NCBI RefSeq assembly: GCF_000090795.2
Contig: NW_003546331.1
Coordinates: 210,722 to 274,721 of the forward strand
Origin: Amphimedon queenslandica
Lineage: Eukaryota > Porifera > Demospongiae > Haplosclerida > Niphatidae
Direction of reading: 5' to 3'
DNA length: 64,000 bases
Shown here: positions 45,701-56,283 of the stretch, in pieces
Layout: each line of letters starts with the position of its first letter
Position numbering within the stretch: the first letter of the stretch is position 1
The notes under the pieces: model-generated
Told to the model about the DNA's origin: nothing
Database searches by the model: none
The model's input: the letters and a program-made list of their open reading frames with translations, nothing else
Program-made: the position numbers and the translations under genes

Positions 45701-46170
45701 CAACATTGGCTCGCTTAGCACTGGTGGTAAAGTCAGTGCTGTGAAAGCCGATTTGGCCAAGATAGCCTTAACCCAGCCAGTCTGCACTGAAGTAGGAGAA
45801 AAGATTGCACTCTCTAGGAGAGTGGAGAAGCACTGGAGGTATGCAGCTTTACTATCATTATAGCACTTTCATTTGGCAAAGTTTATTTTGGCAATTGGCA
45901 AAACCACCAATCATTAATGTGCACGCCCAGTAATAAAAATTACCAAAGTAAAAATAACTAATTACAATTTTACAGTAAAATCACCAAAATAAAGTACTAT
46001 TATAATAAATATACCCCTGCCAAGTAGTTTCCTGATACACATGCTTTCAATATTACTTACTGTTATGTGTGTTGTTATTATTCTTATTTTTTATCATTAG
46101 ATTGATAGGATGGGGTCAAATAAGAAGGGGTACTGTGTATCGACCTTCGACCGACCAATCTGACTCTTAA
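42785..46170 (+). CDS. EIF2S3: Translation initiation factor eIF2 subunit gamma
   Basis: GTP-binding core subunit of eIF2, which delivers initiator Met-tRNA to the 40S subunit. It starts at ATG 42785 (Gly/Pro-rich leader) and ends at TAA 46168-46170 after [10 protein letters not shown]. Motifs: P-loop GHVAHGKST in the second exon, [14 protein letters not shown] with CDTPGC (zinc-knuckle-like insert), the G3 box VDCPGHD, the G4 box LQNKID and [16 protein letters not shown] (G5). Domain II ([25 protein letters not shown]) and domain III ([31 protein letters not shown]) follow. About ten exons. The intron before [14 protein letters not shown] is inflated by three copies of the dispersed ~160-bp unit. 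It converges with PFK. Confidence 0.95.
44710..45185. repeat. Dispersed ~160-bp unit array in EIF2S3 intron
   Basis: Three forward units, very similar to one another (GAAAAGTAGAGAATTCTTCA twice). The palindrome CTGTACTATAGTACAG lies between units near 44904. It has neither the TTCCCA head nor the tail of the longer elements. Confidence 0.8.
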
Positions 46171-46545
46171 GCTTTTCCTTTTATTAGAAATTAATAATAT
46201 TAATAATTAATAATGTTGCCATACAATAATGAACTACTTCTGTCTTTTAATAATTATTATTAACATTGGAACCACTTGTTCATCAATGGGAGGGAATTTG
46301 GCCTGATTTTTGAGCAAAGTAAGAATCCACCTTTGATCGAATGGCCAATATAATTATTCTATAAATAGAATTTATTACGAATCTATAATTTTAACAAATA
46401 AATAGAATGACAGCTCTATGCAATTTAAAGTAGCACAAAAACTACTAAAAAGTTTTCAAAATCTAAAGTATAATAAGTAATCATTATTATCATAATATAA
46501 TGAGAGATCCGCTTACAATAAAAATGAGAGTGATACATGCAAATG
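46171..46545. other. Convergent intergenic region
   Basis: AT-rich 3' flanks of EIF2S3 and PFK with TAAT-rich stretches. Nothing else seen. Confidence 0.6.
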
Positions 46546-49068
46546 TCACCAGTTATTAAGTCTAGCAAATGTCATAGCAATCATAGCACCTAACACCAGT
46601 AGTGGAGGCAAGAATGGCTTCACATCATTCATTGACAATCCTTTGAACTGAGGAGGATGAGGCTCCTTTGATCGAGTGTCATCATCAATCATATCAGTTT
46701 CTCCGTGAAACTTTTTATCAGCATGACGCGCTAGTATACGGACTAGAGGACGTAGCTGTATCCACCATTGATCATTAGGTATCCTGTACTTCATATCACA
46801 CTTATCCTTTAGAACAGAGACTGGTGTGGGCTTATACTCCACTCCAACTAGACCCATGACACAGATTGTATCACTCCCAGTGGCTAACACCTTCCCTTCA
46901 CTAGTGGTACTGCGCTCCATACATTCCAACAGGTGATTCATGGATTGATAGGCATACTTAGTGCCTAGTATACGATCAAATGGACTCGGTGCATCGCCTT
47001 GCTGGAGGTGACCCAAGACACTGCTCCTGGCTATAAAGTAGTCCTTGCCTTCTTCGGCTAGCATCTGCGTCATGAAATCAGTCGTGTAGTTATTATTGCA
47101 GGATTCGTTACGCATGATGATACCTTTCTCAAAATTACCAGCTTTAAACTTGTGAACCATGTGAGCCACATCCTTGCGAAGGTGATCTAAATTAAAGGAC
47201 TCTTCAAATATGTACGCACTGTCAGCTCCACCTGCTAGAGCACCCATTGTTGCCAGGTAGCCACAATAGCCCCCCATAGTCTCCACGACAAAGACACGCT
47301 TCCTGCTAGCAGTGGCCGATTGCTTGAGTATGTCACAAGCGGAGACAATGACATTCAGAGCAGTATCACAACCAAGACTATACTCGGTGCCAGGGACATT
47401 GTTGCTTATGGTAGCTGCCACTTGGACTATGGGGATGCATAGTGCTGGATACTTGCGCCTACCCTCCTCCAACTTGATCAGAGATTGAAACGCTTCAAAT
47501 CCACCGACGACCAGCAGGCCTTGGATACCATGAGACTCTAAGGATTTAGCGATAGCATCAAGTGATTTGTCATCAGGGACCGTGCGTGTGGTACCCAGTT
47601 TAGACCCACCAACTGACCCCCACTCACTAACTTCAGACCAGTCCAAGTTCTTAATCTCTCCCTCCTTTAGCCCATCAAATCCACTGTATATTCCCAGTAC
47701 AGTGTGTCCACTGTATAATAGGAAGCGTACAAAGGACCTGGTGCAGCTGTTGGTTCCACCAGCAGGTGCTCCAACATTCATCACGGCAAATGTGTAAGAA
47801 GGAGAGCTGGGACTTGACTCTGGTTTGCAGGTGGTCGTTGGACAGGCCTCAAGCTTCTTAAGTATCTTTATGTTTCTAGCAAAGCTGGATCCTCTTAGCT
47901 CTTGCATTCGATTGAAGTCTCGCTCATTCAGAGCACTTCCAATCTTCTTTGTCGTTTCCACACAAGACATCAGAGGCAGTTTGGTCATCTCATTTCCTCT
48001 AATAGCAATCATGAAAGCATCCATCTCCCCCTTTGCTTCAAACAAGGTCTGGACAGCAGCTGCTCCCATCCTAGTGCCCAGTATACGGTCGTAAGCAGAG
48101 GGTCTTCCCCCACGTTGTACGTGACCCAATACAGTCACTCTAGTATCAAACCCTAGCTTTGAATCAATTACTTTCTTGACATCAGACGTTGTGATTTTTT
48201 TGTTTTCTTGATCAATGGCCCCCTCAGCGACTAGGATAAAATTTAGTCGCCTTCCTTTTTCTCGAGACGACTTTAATTTATCGCACATGCTTTCCTCCCA
48301 GCCTTCCTTGGGTGGGTTTTCTGGTATCAGTACCCATTCAGCCCCCACGGCTATGCCGGCCATGATGGTAAGGTACCCACAGTTCCGTCCCATTATCTCC
48401 AGTACAAAGGTCCTCTGGTGACTGGAGGCAGTGGACACAAGACAATCCATTGCTTCTATGATACGATGGAGTGCCGAGTCTGTACCGATGGTCATATCAG
48501 TTCCACACATATCATTATCAATGGATCCTACCAGTCCAACTATATTGAGGTAAGGAAGCAAGGCTGCTTCCTCTTGCGTTATCCTCTCTTTTCTAACTAG
48601 TTCCTCCAGGAGTCCTTTCCATTCCTCTTTAAAGATGTTAGCTCCTGTGAGGCTACCGTCTCCTCCGATGATGACTAGGTTGTTGATTCTGGCTTTGACA
48701 AGGTTTGCTGCTGCGTCCAGTCTTCCTGATCTCTCGCGAAACTCTTTACATCTTGCCGTCCCTATTATCGTCCCACCTTTATGCATTGTATGAGTGACGT
48801 CCGTCCACTGGCACTCCTTGATCAATTCCCCGCCTTCAACCAGACCTTTATAGCCTTCATTAACAAGGTAAGGCTTCATCCCTTTGAACAGAGCAATACG
48901 GACGACAGCTCTCACTGCTGCATTCATTCCTTGAGAATCTCCACCGCTGGTAAGGACGGCCAGGCAGCGATCTTCAGTATCTTTCTTCTTCATCAAATCT
49001 TTCGTCTCCACGGGCTGAGAAAGAGTACGCAAAGGCGGAGAAGATGCGACTTCCATTGAAGCTGCCAT
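46546..49068 (-). CDS. PFK: ATP-dependent 6-phosphofructokinase, animal type, with hydrophobic C-tail
   Basis: Catalyses the committed step of glycolysis (fructose-6-phosphate to fructose-1,6-bisphosphate). One uninterrupted exon; 840 aa from ATG 49068 (AAGATGG context, MAASMEVASS). It has the fused two-half layout of animal PFKs. The N-half has VLTSGGDSQGMNAA, IGGDGSLTGA and the catalytic GSIDNDMCGTDMTIGTD. The C-half has AVMNVGAPAGGTN and the altered ATISNNVPGTEYS, as expected for the regulatory half. The end differs from the family: after YRIPNDQWWIQLRPLVRILA comes a linker, then a hydrophobic stretch, PFLPPLLVLGAMIAMTFA, followed by RLNNW and the stop. This resembles a C-terminal membrane anchor. 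In-frame ATGs upstream at 49167 and 49161 would add up to 33 Arg/Lys-rich residues but overlap a promoter motif. The absence of introns is notable for a 2.5-kb animal PFK. Confidence 0.95.
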   Translation of the reverse strand: MAASMEVASSPPLRTLSQPVETKDLMKKKDTEDRCLAVLTSGGDSQGMNAAVRAVVRIALFKGMKPYLVNEGYKGLVEGGELIKECQWTDVTHTMHKGGTIIGTARCKEFRERSGRLDAAANLVKARINNLVIIGGDGSLTGANIFKEEWKGLLEELVRKERITQEEAALLPYLNIVGLVGSIDNDMCGTDMTIGTDSALHRIIEAMDCLVSTASSHQRTFVLEIMGRNCGYLTIMAGIAVGAEWVLIPENPPKEGWEESMCDKLKSSREKGRRLNFILVAEGAIDQENKKITTSDVKKVIDSKLGFDTRVTVLGHVQRGGRPSAYDRILGTRMGAAAVQTLFEAKGEMDAFMIAIRGNEMTKLPLMSCVETTKKIGSALNERDFNRMQELRGSSFARNIKILKKLEACPTTTCKPESSPSSPSYTFAVMNVGAPAGGTNSCTRSFVRFLLYSGHTVLGIYSGFDGLKEGEIKNLDWSEVSEWGSVGGSKLGTTRTVPDDKSLDAIAKSLESHGIQGLLVVGGFEAFQSLIKLEEGRRKYPALCIPIVQVAATISNNVPGTEYSLGCDTALNVIVSACDILKQSATASRKRVFVVETMGGYCGYLATMGALAGGADSAYIFEESFNLDHLRKDVAHMVHKFKAGNFEKGIIMRNESCNNNYTTDFMTQMLAEEGKDYFIARSSVLGHLQQGDAPSPFDRILGTKYAYQSMNHLLECMERSTTSEGKVLATGSDTICVMGLVGVEYKPTPVSVLKDKCDMKYRIPNDQWWIQLRPLVRILARHADKKFHGETDMIDDDTRSKEPHPPQFKGLSMNDVKPFLPPLLVLGAMIAMTFARLNNW

Positions 49069-49298
49069 CTTTATTTTTCTGAGCATGCGCAGTAAAAGAA
49101 TGTAATTTTGAAAACTCCGCCCACTACCAAGGCGTGGTTTGAATGCGAACTTAATGCGCATGCGCATTAGTTGGAATGTAAGTGGCAAAGGGTGGTGGAT
49201 TTGAGGGTTGCTCTTGTTCCTTTCTCTTCAGCCATTTACGCTCTCAGTCAATACGTTATTTGGCCGCTCTCACCCCAGTCTCATATCTTAGAGAGACT
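49069..49298. promoter_or_regulatory. Bidirectional promoter: PFK and RING/glycine-rich gene A
   Basis: Only 230 bp separate the two start codons on opposite strands, so this segment must drive both genes. It contains the palindromic NRF1-type motif at 49155-49166 and a related half-site GCATGCGCAG near 49084. Confidence 0.65.
49155..49166. promoter_or_regulatory. NRF1-type palindromic motif
   Basis: TGCGCATGCGCA, identical to the site upstream of the F-box gene. It lies 87 bp upstream of the PFK start and 133 bp upstream of the divergent gene. Confidence 0.65.
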
Positions 49299-52200
49299 AT
49301 GGAGAACAGTGATGGAGGGGTAAGTCTATGATAGAGTAGTCGTAACCGTCTGTATTAACTTTTTGTCAATAAAGAACTTATTATGTATGATATATAATAG
49401 CGCTCAGCTCACTCTAAATAACTGTATATTCTTTAAGCTAGCCAATAGTCGCTCATTGGTGTGTACAGAGTAAATTTAGCCATAGATACTTATGATTTTA
49501 CACCTGGGTGTCATGTGACATCAGTACACATTGATACTTTATAGTGTGTACAATGTGATCTTCAATCTTCCACTTTATCGTATCGGGCAGAAGTAGTAAG
49601 GACCGATTGCATTCTGATTTCTGAAAGTGGGAGTGTCTGATATTCAAAGCCCAGCCCACAATGTTGTATGGTATCATTTTCCTTTCTGGCAACTCTCATC
49701 CATCTGTTATTGTTGCATGGAGTAATGGGCTCTGTCGTCATTCTTTGTTGACTCATACTTAACTTTCTCTTCCCCTTATTACTCCCATTAATTTGACATT
49801 ATTTACAATGTGTATACATTGAGTATGACATCTACAATGTAGCTTCTTTGCTAACATGATTGATGGTTGTAGCTCCATTCCATCATTCTCTGTATCTACA
49901 CGTAGCACTGATCATTACTGTGATGCTAATACACATGTACGCTAATTGTGTTTAATAAATTACCTTTTATGGCTCACCAATGCATCTTCATTGCTTAATT
50001 AAATAATGTACATCATGTATAGGGACTTATCGTTCCTTTTCTTTTTCACTGTAGCAGGTCCTAAAAGGTATTTACTTGGAATGTATAATATGTACATTGG
50101 ACTATGGACTGGATGCTGATCGTGTTCCCCGTGTTCTTAACTGCGGCCATACTTTCTGCCACTCGTGTCTCAGGCAGTGTCTCCGGAACGACGGGATACC
50201 CTGTCCTTTCTGTTCCGCCGTGACAGGTGTGACATTCGGCGATGTTTCCCGGATACCGGTCAATTATAGTATACTGGACATGTTAGCGATTGAAAATAAA
50301 CCGGAAGAAGAGGAGGAAGATGATGAACTATGCGAAGTCTGTGTTAAAGTCCCCCCTACCATTATATGTGTGTCTTGCTCTCCGATGGGTGTCAAGTTTT
50401 GTGATGAATGCGATAAAAAGGAACACAATCGCTCCTTTAAACCGGTCCAGCTCCACAAGCGTATACCTCTCAAAGATTACAATTTCTCCATAATGTGCTC
50501 CAGACATAACGGAACTGTGGCCACTCATTATTCTGAGCTCCTCAACCACTTTGCCTGTCTTCAGTGTCAGAGTGACCCTGATTGGAGCGGGCGGAGTCAG
50601 AGCTTTCTACAAGTCATTGACGCAGCCGAACACTTGAGAGTCCGAGCTGCAAAGTACAACTACCAGTGTAGCTTGACTATGAAGCAGCTTCACAACACTC
50701 AGAAGGAGTTGGACTCGACTCTGTTGAAACTGGTCCAGTCTGCTGGTGAAGCTAAACTTGCTATTACCAGTGAGTTTCAAAGACTAGCTGATGCACTTCA
50801 GTTGAGGCAACAGAAGCTTTTGAAACGTGTTGAAGAAGAAGTAAGTACTTGTATAATGGGTCTAGTGTGATGACTTCAATATTTATTTTGTCCTTACTTT
50901 ATGCTAATAGCTCCCCCTTCATCCTTGATGAAGTGTTCTGCTACAATTTAATTGCAAGTTTAGGCTTCTTTACACTTTATCACAAATCAAAATCTATGAC
51001 ATCAGCTTTGTACTATTGCTAGTATGATAGTTAGCAAAATCATCGTTACCTTGTAATATTTGTTTTGTAATGTACAATAACTTTCTGTCTCTCTCTCTTT
51101 TGTACAGTATCGAAATCGCAAGGAAAGTCTAGAGCAACAGAAAAGTCAAGTTATAGAAAGGTCCCATGCTTTAAGTGGGCACCACGAGCACCTGAAGAGT
51201 CTCCTCCAGCGCTCAAACGAAGACTTCCTTCGGGGATATAACCACGTCATGGATGGTGTCATGGTATATTTACACGGTGAAGATAACAACAGCTTATTCA
51301 GTGTCTCTGCACCTGGTGACCTACCATTCTTCTTTAGAGGAAAAATGGAGGAAGAGATGAAGTCCCATGGAGCAGTTGGGGGAGGTCCCGTCCCTCAGAA
51401 CATATTATGTCAGCGTGTTCCACTCCATCAGTCCACCATGCCTCAGTTGTCATGGTCTCTTCCTCAGTACAATAATGAAGTGACTCAGTATGAGGTAGAG
51501 TATGAGTACATACCTGATGAGCGTCCCCCTAGTCCTGGTAACAGTGGCCTGTTATCTGCGGGTATGTCTCAGCCTGCTGTCGTCCCTAAGTCGGGAAAAG
51601 CACAGGCTCATATCATGAATGATCTTGTTCCTGGGTGTCGCTATCGTTTCAGAGTGCGATCAAGGAGCATTGCTGGTTGGGGGATGTGGAGTGACTCCAC
51701 TACAGGTCGGTTTGATGGGTTCCCTGTACAGATGGGATTCACTGGTGAAAAAGTCTCCATTAAAGTCCCAGTGAATGGTGAATACCGCATCACTGCAGCT
51801 GGTGCTAAAGCTGCCAATGGTGGCAAGTTTAAAGGTGGACGTGGAGCCATAATATCAGCGGTTTTTAAACTAGAGGCATACGATCGTATTGAAGTCGCTG
51901 TTGGTGGGATGTCCCAGATGGGGACCGAGGGTCACTCTGGAGGCGGTGGTGGTACATTTGTGTTGCTCTCCAATCTAGGAGAATGTAAACTGGATAACCT
52001 CCTGATTGTTGCAGGAGGAGGAGGAGGAACTCGTGGATATGATGACCAAGATGAGGATGGGTATGACGCTAGTTTAGAGACTTCTGGAATCGACGGACGA
52101 GGAAATGAACACGGGGAGGGAGGTAAAGAAGGTTTGCCTGGTACAGACGCTGACTATTCATGGTATCAAGGTCCCTGCTGGGGCTGTGGCGGAGCTGGCT

Positions 52201-52595
52201 TCACTAAAAGCTCTAAAACAGCCAAGTGTTATTCTGAAGGGCTCGAAGGTGGTCAAAACGGTGGTTTTGGAGGTGGTGGAGGAGTGGGACTGTATGGAGG
52301 AGGAGGAGGTGGTGGATTCTCTGGAGGAGGAGGAGGGAGAGGAGGTGGAGGAGGAGGGAGTTATGTCAAGAAGACAGCAACACAAGTCTCTAAGAGAGTG
52401 GGCAATGAGAAGGATGGCTACGTTCGTATCGAGCGAGTCAATTCGTCTCAGGACCCACTGATTTGTATATCACGTAAAGAAATATTTAACGGGACAGGAC
52501 TGAGTGGTATCATTACTCCAAGGAGTGAGAGTTCGTCTGGTAGCTCCTCTCCAACAAACAACAGGAGTCCACAGAATACACAGCTCATACAATAA
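49299..52595 (+). CDS. RING/B-box/coiled-coil protein with FN3 and ALK-type glycine-rich domain (copy A)
   Basis: Three coding exons: 49299-49319 (MENSDGG), about 50056-50840 and about 51110-52595, all phase 0. The product begins with a C3HC4 RING finger (CIICTLDYG, CGHTFCHSC, CPFC). Next is a B-box-like zinc finger (CEVC, CVSC, FCDECDKKEHNRSF, LHKR) and a second weaker Cys/His cluster (CSRHNG, FACLQC). A coiled coil of about 100 residues follows, as in TRIM proteins. An FN3 domain comes next (LSWSLPQYNNEVTQYEVEYE; DLVPGCRYRFRVRSRSIAGW). The C-terminal ~230 residues form a glycine-rich domain resembling that of ALK/LTK: GEYRITAAGAKAANGG, GGGGGTFVLL, LLIVAGGGGGTRGY, GPCWGCGGAG and GGGGGGSYV. 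There is no signal peptide, so it is presumably an intracellular E3 ligase; the ligand and substrate are unknown. The paralogue B faces it tail to tail. Confidence 0.88.
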
Positions 52596-53366
52596 ATATG
52601 ACATGACTGCTTGTCTGTGATTTATTGATGTTATTTTTACCTGACGTTTACTACTATTACTAACTGTATGCTAGCACTTTTTTGTGGTGCAACTTAACGT
52701 ACTCTAGCTCTCTCTAGATCCCTCTAGTGTCTGTGTTGAGTGTATATGTATATACATGTACATAAAGTGTATGTTCCTCTTTTCTTGTTATGTATTCTGT
52801 TTCAGGAGAGCTCAGTTGATTGAGTTTCGCTTGAAGTTTGGCAGCTGTTGCTGTATTGGCTGGTGCCTCATTGATGTCTCTTTCTCTTACTGACTGGACG
52901 ATCCGTTACTAAAGGATTACAGACATTATTATTATTATGTGTTGATATAGGACTAATGTTTTGTGTGTGCTTCAACATGACTTAGCAATCAAATCCTTTT
53001 TTATTCATTATAACCAAACCATCATGTATTATGTTCATTTTAATGCATGTTTGTTAATGATAATTTAAAATAATTTTTGGGCTGAGCCAATTTCAATGAA
53101 AATTGTACTTGCAAGTGATCATGCCAGTTGATTGTCAAAAATTATATCAACATGCAATGTTTATACTTTTGCGCATATGTAAATGATAAACTACATGCAT
53201 GTTACTTTTAATAATTTTGACTTTTTAATAGTATAATTGTAATCATAATTAATTAATTAAACTAATAATCCTCCCAAATCATTACTGAATAATAATAATT
53301 ATAATTATGCACAACATGTCAGAACCATGCAAAATTAATAAGAGTTGCCACAGCAACGTGAAATAA
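52596..53366. other. Intergenic region between the two glycine-rich genes
   Basis: 3' flanks of both convergent paralogues. AT-rich, no exon or element recognised. Confidence 0.6.
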
Positions 53367-56283
53367 TTAAGTCTCAGCTGGAGACTTGACGACTTGAATA
53401 ATGACGCTCCCGTGTCCTGTGTTCCCGATATTCTTCACTACGTCAAGTCCATTACTGCGGACATAACTCCCTCCTCCTCCTCCTCCTCTTCCTCCTCCTC
53501 CCCCAGAGTACCCTCCTCCCCCTCCTCCTCCGTAAGCTCCAATAGCTCCACCACCTCCAAACCCTCCTCCCTCTCCAGCCTTGCCTCCGGAGACAAACGA
53601 CTGCGATGACGTTGAGTTCTCAAACTGGCCGGCTCCTCCATATCCCCAGCAGGGTCCCTCCCATAATGCGTCTCGTCCGGCTTTGCCACCCATGCCACCA
53701 GAGGCCCATTTCTCTCCCTGGCCTCCTAGCCCGTTGGGGTTTATACTAGCATCTTTACCGTCCTGATCATCATCCTCATACCCTCTAGTGCCTCCTCCTC
53801 CACCAGCTGCTATCAATAGATCCTGACGGCCGTTGAGGCCCACAAAAGTCCCTCCGCCTCCTCCACTGCAGGGACCTTTAACTGTCGACATGCCAGCGAC
53901 TAGAATTTCAAGCACTTCATTCTTGTCTAGTTTGAAGGTTGCCTCGATGATGGCCCCGTTACCTCCTTTCTTCTTCTCTCCATCGGCTGCTTTAGCTCCG
54001 CAGGCTGTTATTCGATACAATCCATCATGAGGAAGGGGGATCTTTACTATCTTGCCACTGAAATTTATCTCAAGTGGGAAAGAAGGTGTGATGCCATGTA
54101 TAGACGGACTCCACATGCCCCATCCGCTCTTGTTCCGGCTCCGTATACGGAACCGGTACTTCATCCCAGGGAGAAGGTTGTCTATCCTCTTTGAGAGGTC
54201 GTGACCTTCCGTGACGTAGTGACGAGGGAACGAATGGTCACGCATAGCAGGGCTGGTGCTCTCTGCCTCAGAGAACACGAGATCACAGATAATCTCATAC
54301 TCTAATATATGCTGGTCTGGTTTCTCCCACGTCAACTGTATGATGCCGCCGTCCATCACGCACTTGAAGGATTTCGGTGAAGGGCCTCCACCCACTAGCC
54401 CCAGACCGTCGATGGCTGTCTGAAACTCTGGTGTGACGTATATTGATATCTCTGAGGGCACCATGGGTTCGTTGAGATCGTCATCTTGTAGTTCAACTAC
54501 TTGTTTTTTCATCTGATCCAACACGCTTGATGCCCTCTGCAATAGGCTGTAGTCATACATCTGATTGAGTAGGTTAGCTTGTATCAGCGAGGTGGTGAGA
54601 GAGCCTAGTGCCACTTCAACTCTCTCTATCTGCTCATTCACTAGATGCTTTTGATTGGTTGCCTATTGAGTGAAAGGATAAAGAAAGAGGAGAGAGAGAG
54701 AGAGAGAGAGGGAAATGAAGTAGGAAAGATAGAGGCAGATTTATTCATACCAATATTTACTACTCAAAATAGCATCACATGCTTGAGAAGGTTAAAAATT
54801 AAATTACAAAGTACAAGAGCTTAATGATGCATGAGTAGACTGCACTGTGAGTACTTGCATGGTGGTAATATAACATTTTCCAGTTAATGATTATTATAAC
54901 CATTGACCACTGTACTGTACAAGTGAGAGTTCAAGCAACTTTAACATGTACTTGTGTACTTTGTAGTGGGTGGTATATGAAATCTCATTATCTAATTATT
55001 ATTTACACACTATTATGAGGGAATTTTTATAAGGTGTGTTCACAGTTCAATTATACTATCACTAATGTACACAACACCTTTGGTGCAACAGATAATAAAT
55101 AGCAATGAAGCTCCAACAAATAATAAAGAGGAATGAAGTTTCCCTTCATTACTATTATTAGTAAATCATAGCCTAAATTAGAAGTACACATTGAAGGTAT
55201 GTTGACAATTAAGCTGGTAAATGTGAGAGACAGTGTATGTAAAAACATGATAACCTACATGTACATGTACATGTACATGTACATGTACATGTACATGTCA
55301 TCAAGGCTCTTGATGTCATGTACTGTGTAACCCAGTCAACTGTTTAGCCTTTTCAAAAAAACTGAAAATCCAATAAATTGATTTTAATTCCCCCAATAAA
55401 TCTTTATGGCTTGATAATGAAGAAAAGTACATTAAGGAGAAGGTGTACATGTACATTCACAATAGATGCATACATGTATGCATTAGAGCTAATAACTCAC
55501 AGTTTCCTCAACTTGAGATTCAACATAAGCCAGTCTCTTCCTCAACGCCATCTCAAAGTCCTGAAAATCAATCCTAACCTTCTCAATAGCCGAGAGCTTC
55601 ACCTGATCCATCTTACCGAGCTGGTCTCCAAGTTTATTCTGTGTTACTTGTAAACGGTCACGCATCGTCGAAACCTTAGTCATGAGAGAGGGTATGGCAT
55701 CGCGTACATCAGATACAGCTCTTTCAATGTCAACGTAATTCTCAGTCGAGATGCTAGGGTCATTCATACAGTCCTCACATGCGAAGCGATTCTCATCAAA
55801 CGAGAACCACTCGCAGGCTCGGCTGGGGTGAATTGGGCAATCGGGAAGAACGGCGCCATATTTAACCTGGTCAATTGGTACGGGTTTATGGTGACGGAGC
55901 GGACCAAAGGAGCGACTGTGCTCCGTCTCACAGCAATGCTGGCAGAATCTGAATCCGGCCGGGAGGCACTGGTAGCATACGAACCGAACCTCCTTGCTGT
56001 TACAATGCTGACAGACAACGGCTTGTCTAGGGGCAGCGACGTCCCTAATTTTATCAGGATTGGACTGCTGTGTGTGTAGAGCTATGTAACTCATGAGGGC
56101 CACATTAGGGGCATCAGGCTCCTTGCTCATCTGACCACACTGGGGGCAGGTTATAACGCCAGAGTCGTCTTTTCTCAGTACTCCGATACACCTTTTGCAG
56201 TAGCTGTGACCACAAACAATGATTATACGGGGCTGTAGGTCTCCTTCGGTGGAGTACTGGTCTCTACAGCGCGGGCACTGCAT
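53367..56283 (-). CDS. RING/B-box/coiled-coil protein with FN3 and ALK-type glycine-rich domain (copy B)
   Basis: Two coding exons: about 55503-56283 (from ATG 56283) and 53367 to about 54663. Order as in copy A. RING: CPRCRDQYS, CGHSYCKRC, CPQCGQ. B-box-like finger: CQHC, CYQC, FCQHCCETEHSRSF, HHKP, then CPIHPSR and FACEDC. The coiled coil spans about residues 185-330. FN3: IIQLTWEKPDQHILEYEI, LLPGMKYRFRIRSRNKSGWG. Glycine-rich domain: GLYRITACGAKAADG, GGGGGTFVGL, LLIAAGGGGGTRGY, GPCWGYGGAG, GGGGGGSYV. The intron falls at the same place and phase (0) as in copy A, inside the coiled coil. The RING and coiled-coil parts have diverged far more than the glycine-rich part, by eye. No signal peptide. 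Divergent from IBTK by 431 bp. Confidence 0.88.
55256..55298. repeat. (ACATGT)n self-complementary repeat
   Basis: About seven units of a hexamer that is its own reverse complement, in an intron of copy B. The whole tract can fold on itself. Shorter tracts of the same hexamer recur at 15656, 24208, 41325, 57077 and 59298. Confidence 0.9.

Noticed and set aside
47567-48421. Plus-strand frames within the PFK gene
   Set aside because: Antisense shadows of a well-conserved coding exon.
52105-52461. Long overlapping frames opposite or out of phase with the glycine-rich domains (also 53394-53698)
   Set aside because: GGA/GGT-rich coding sequence leaves other frames open. They encode only Glu/Ser runs and have no domain.
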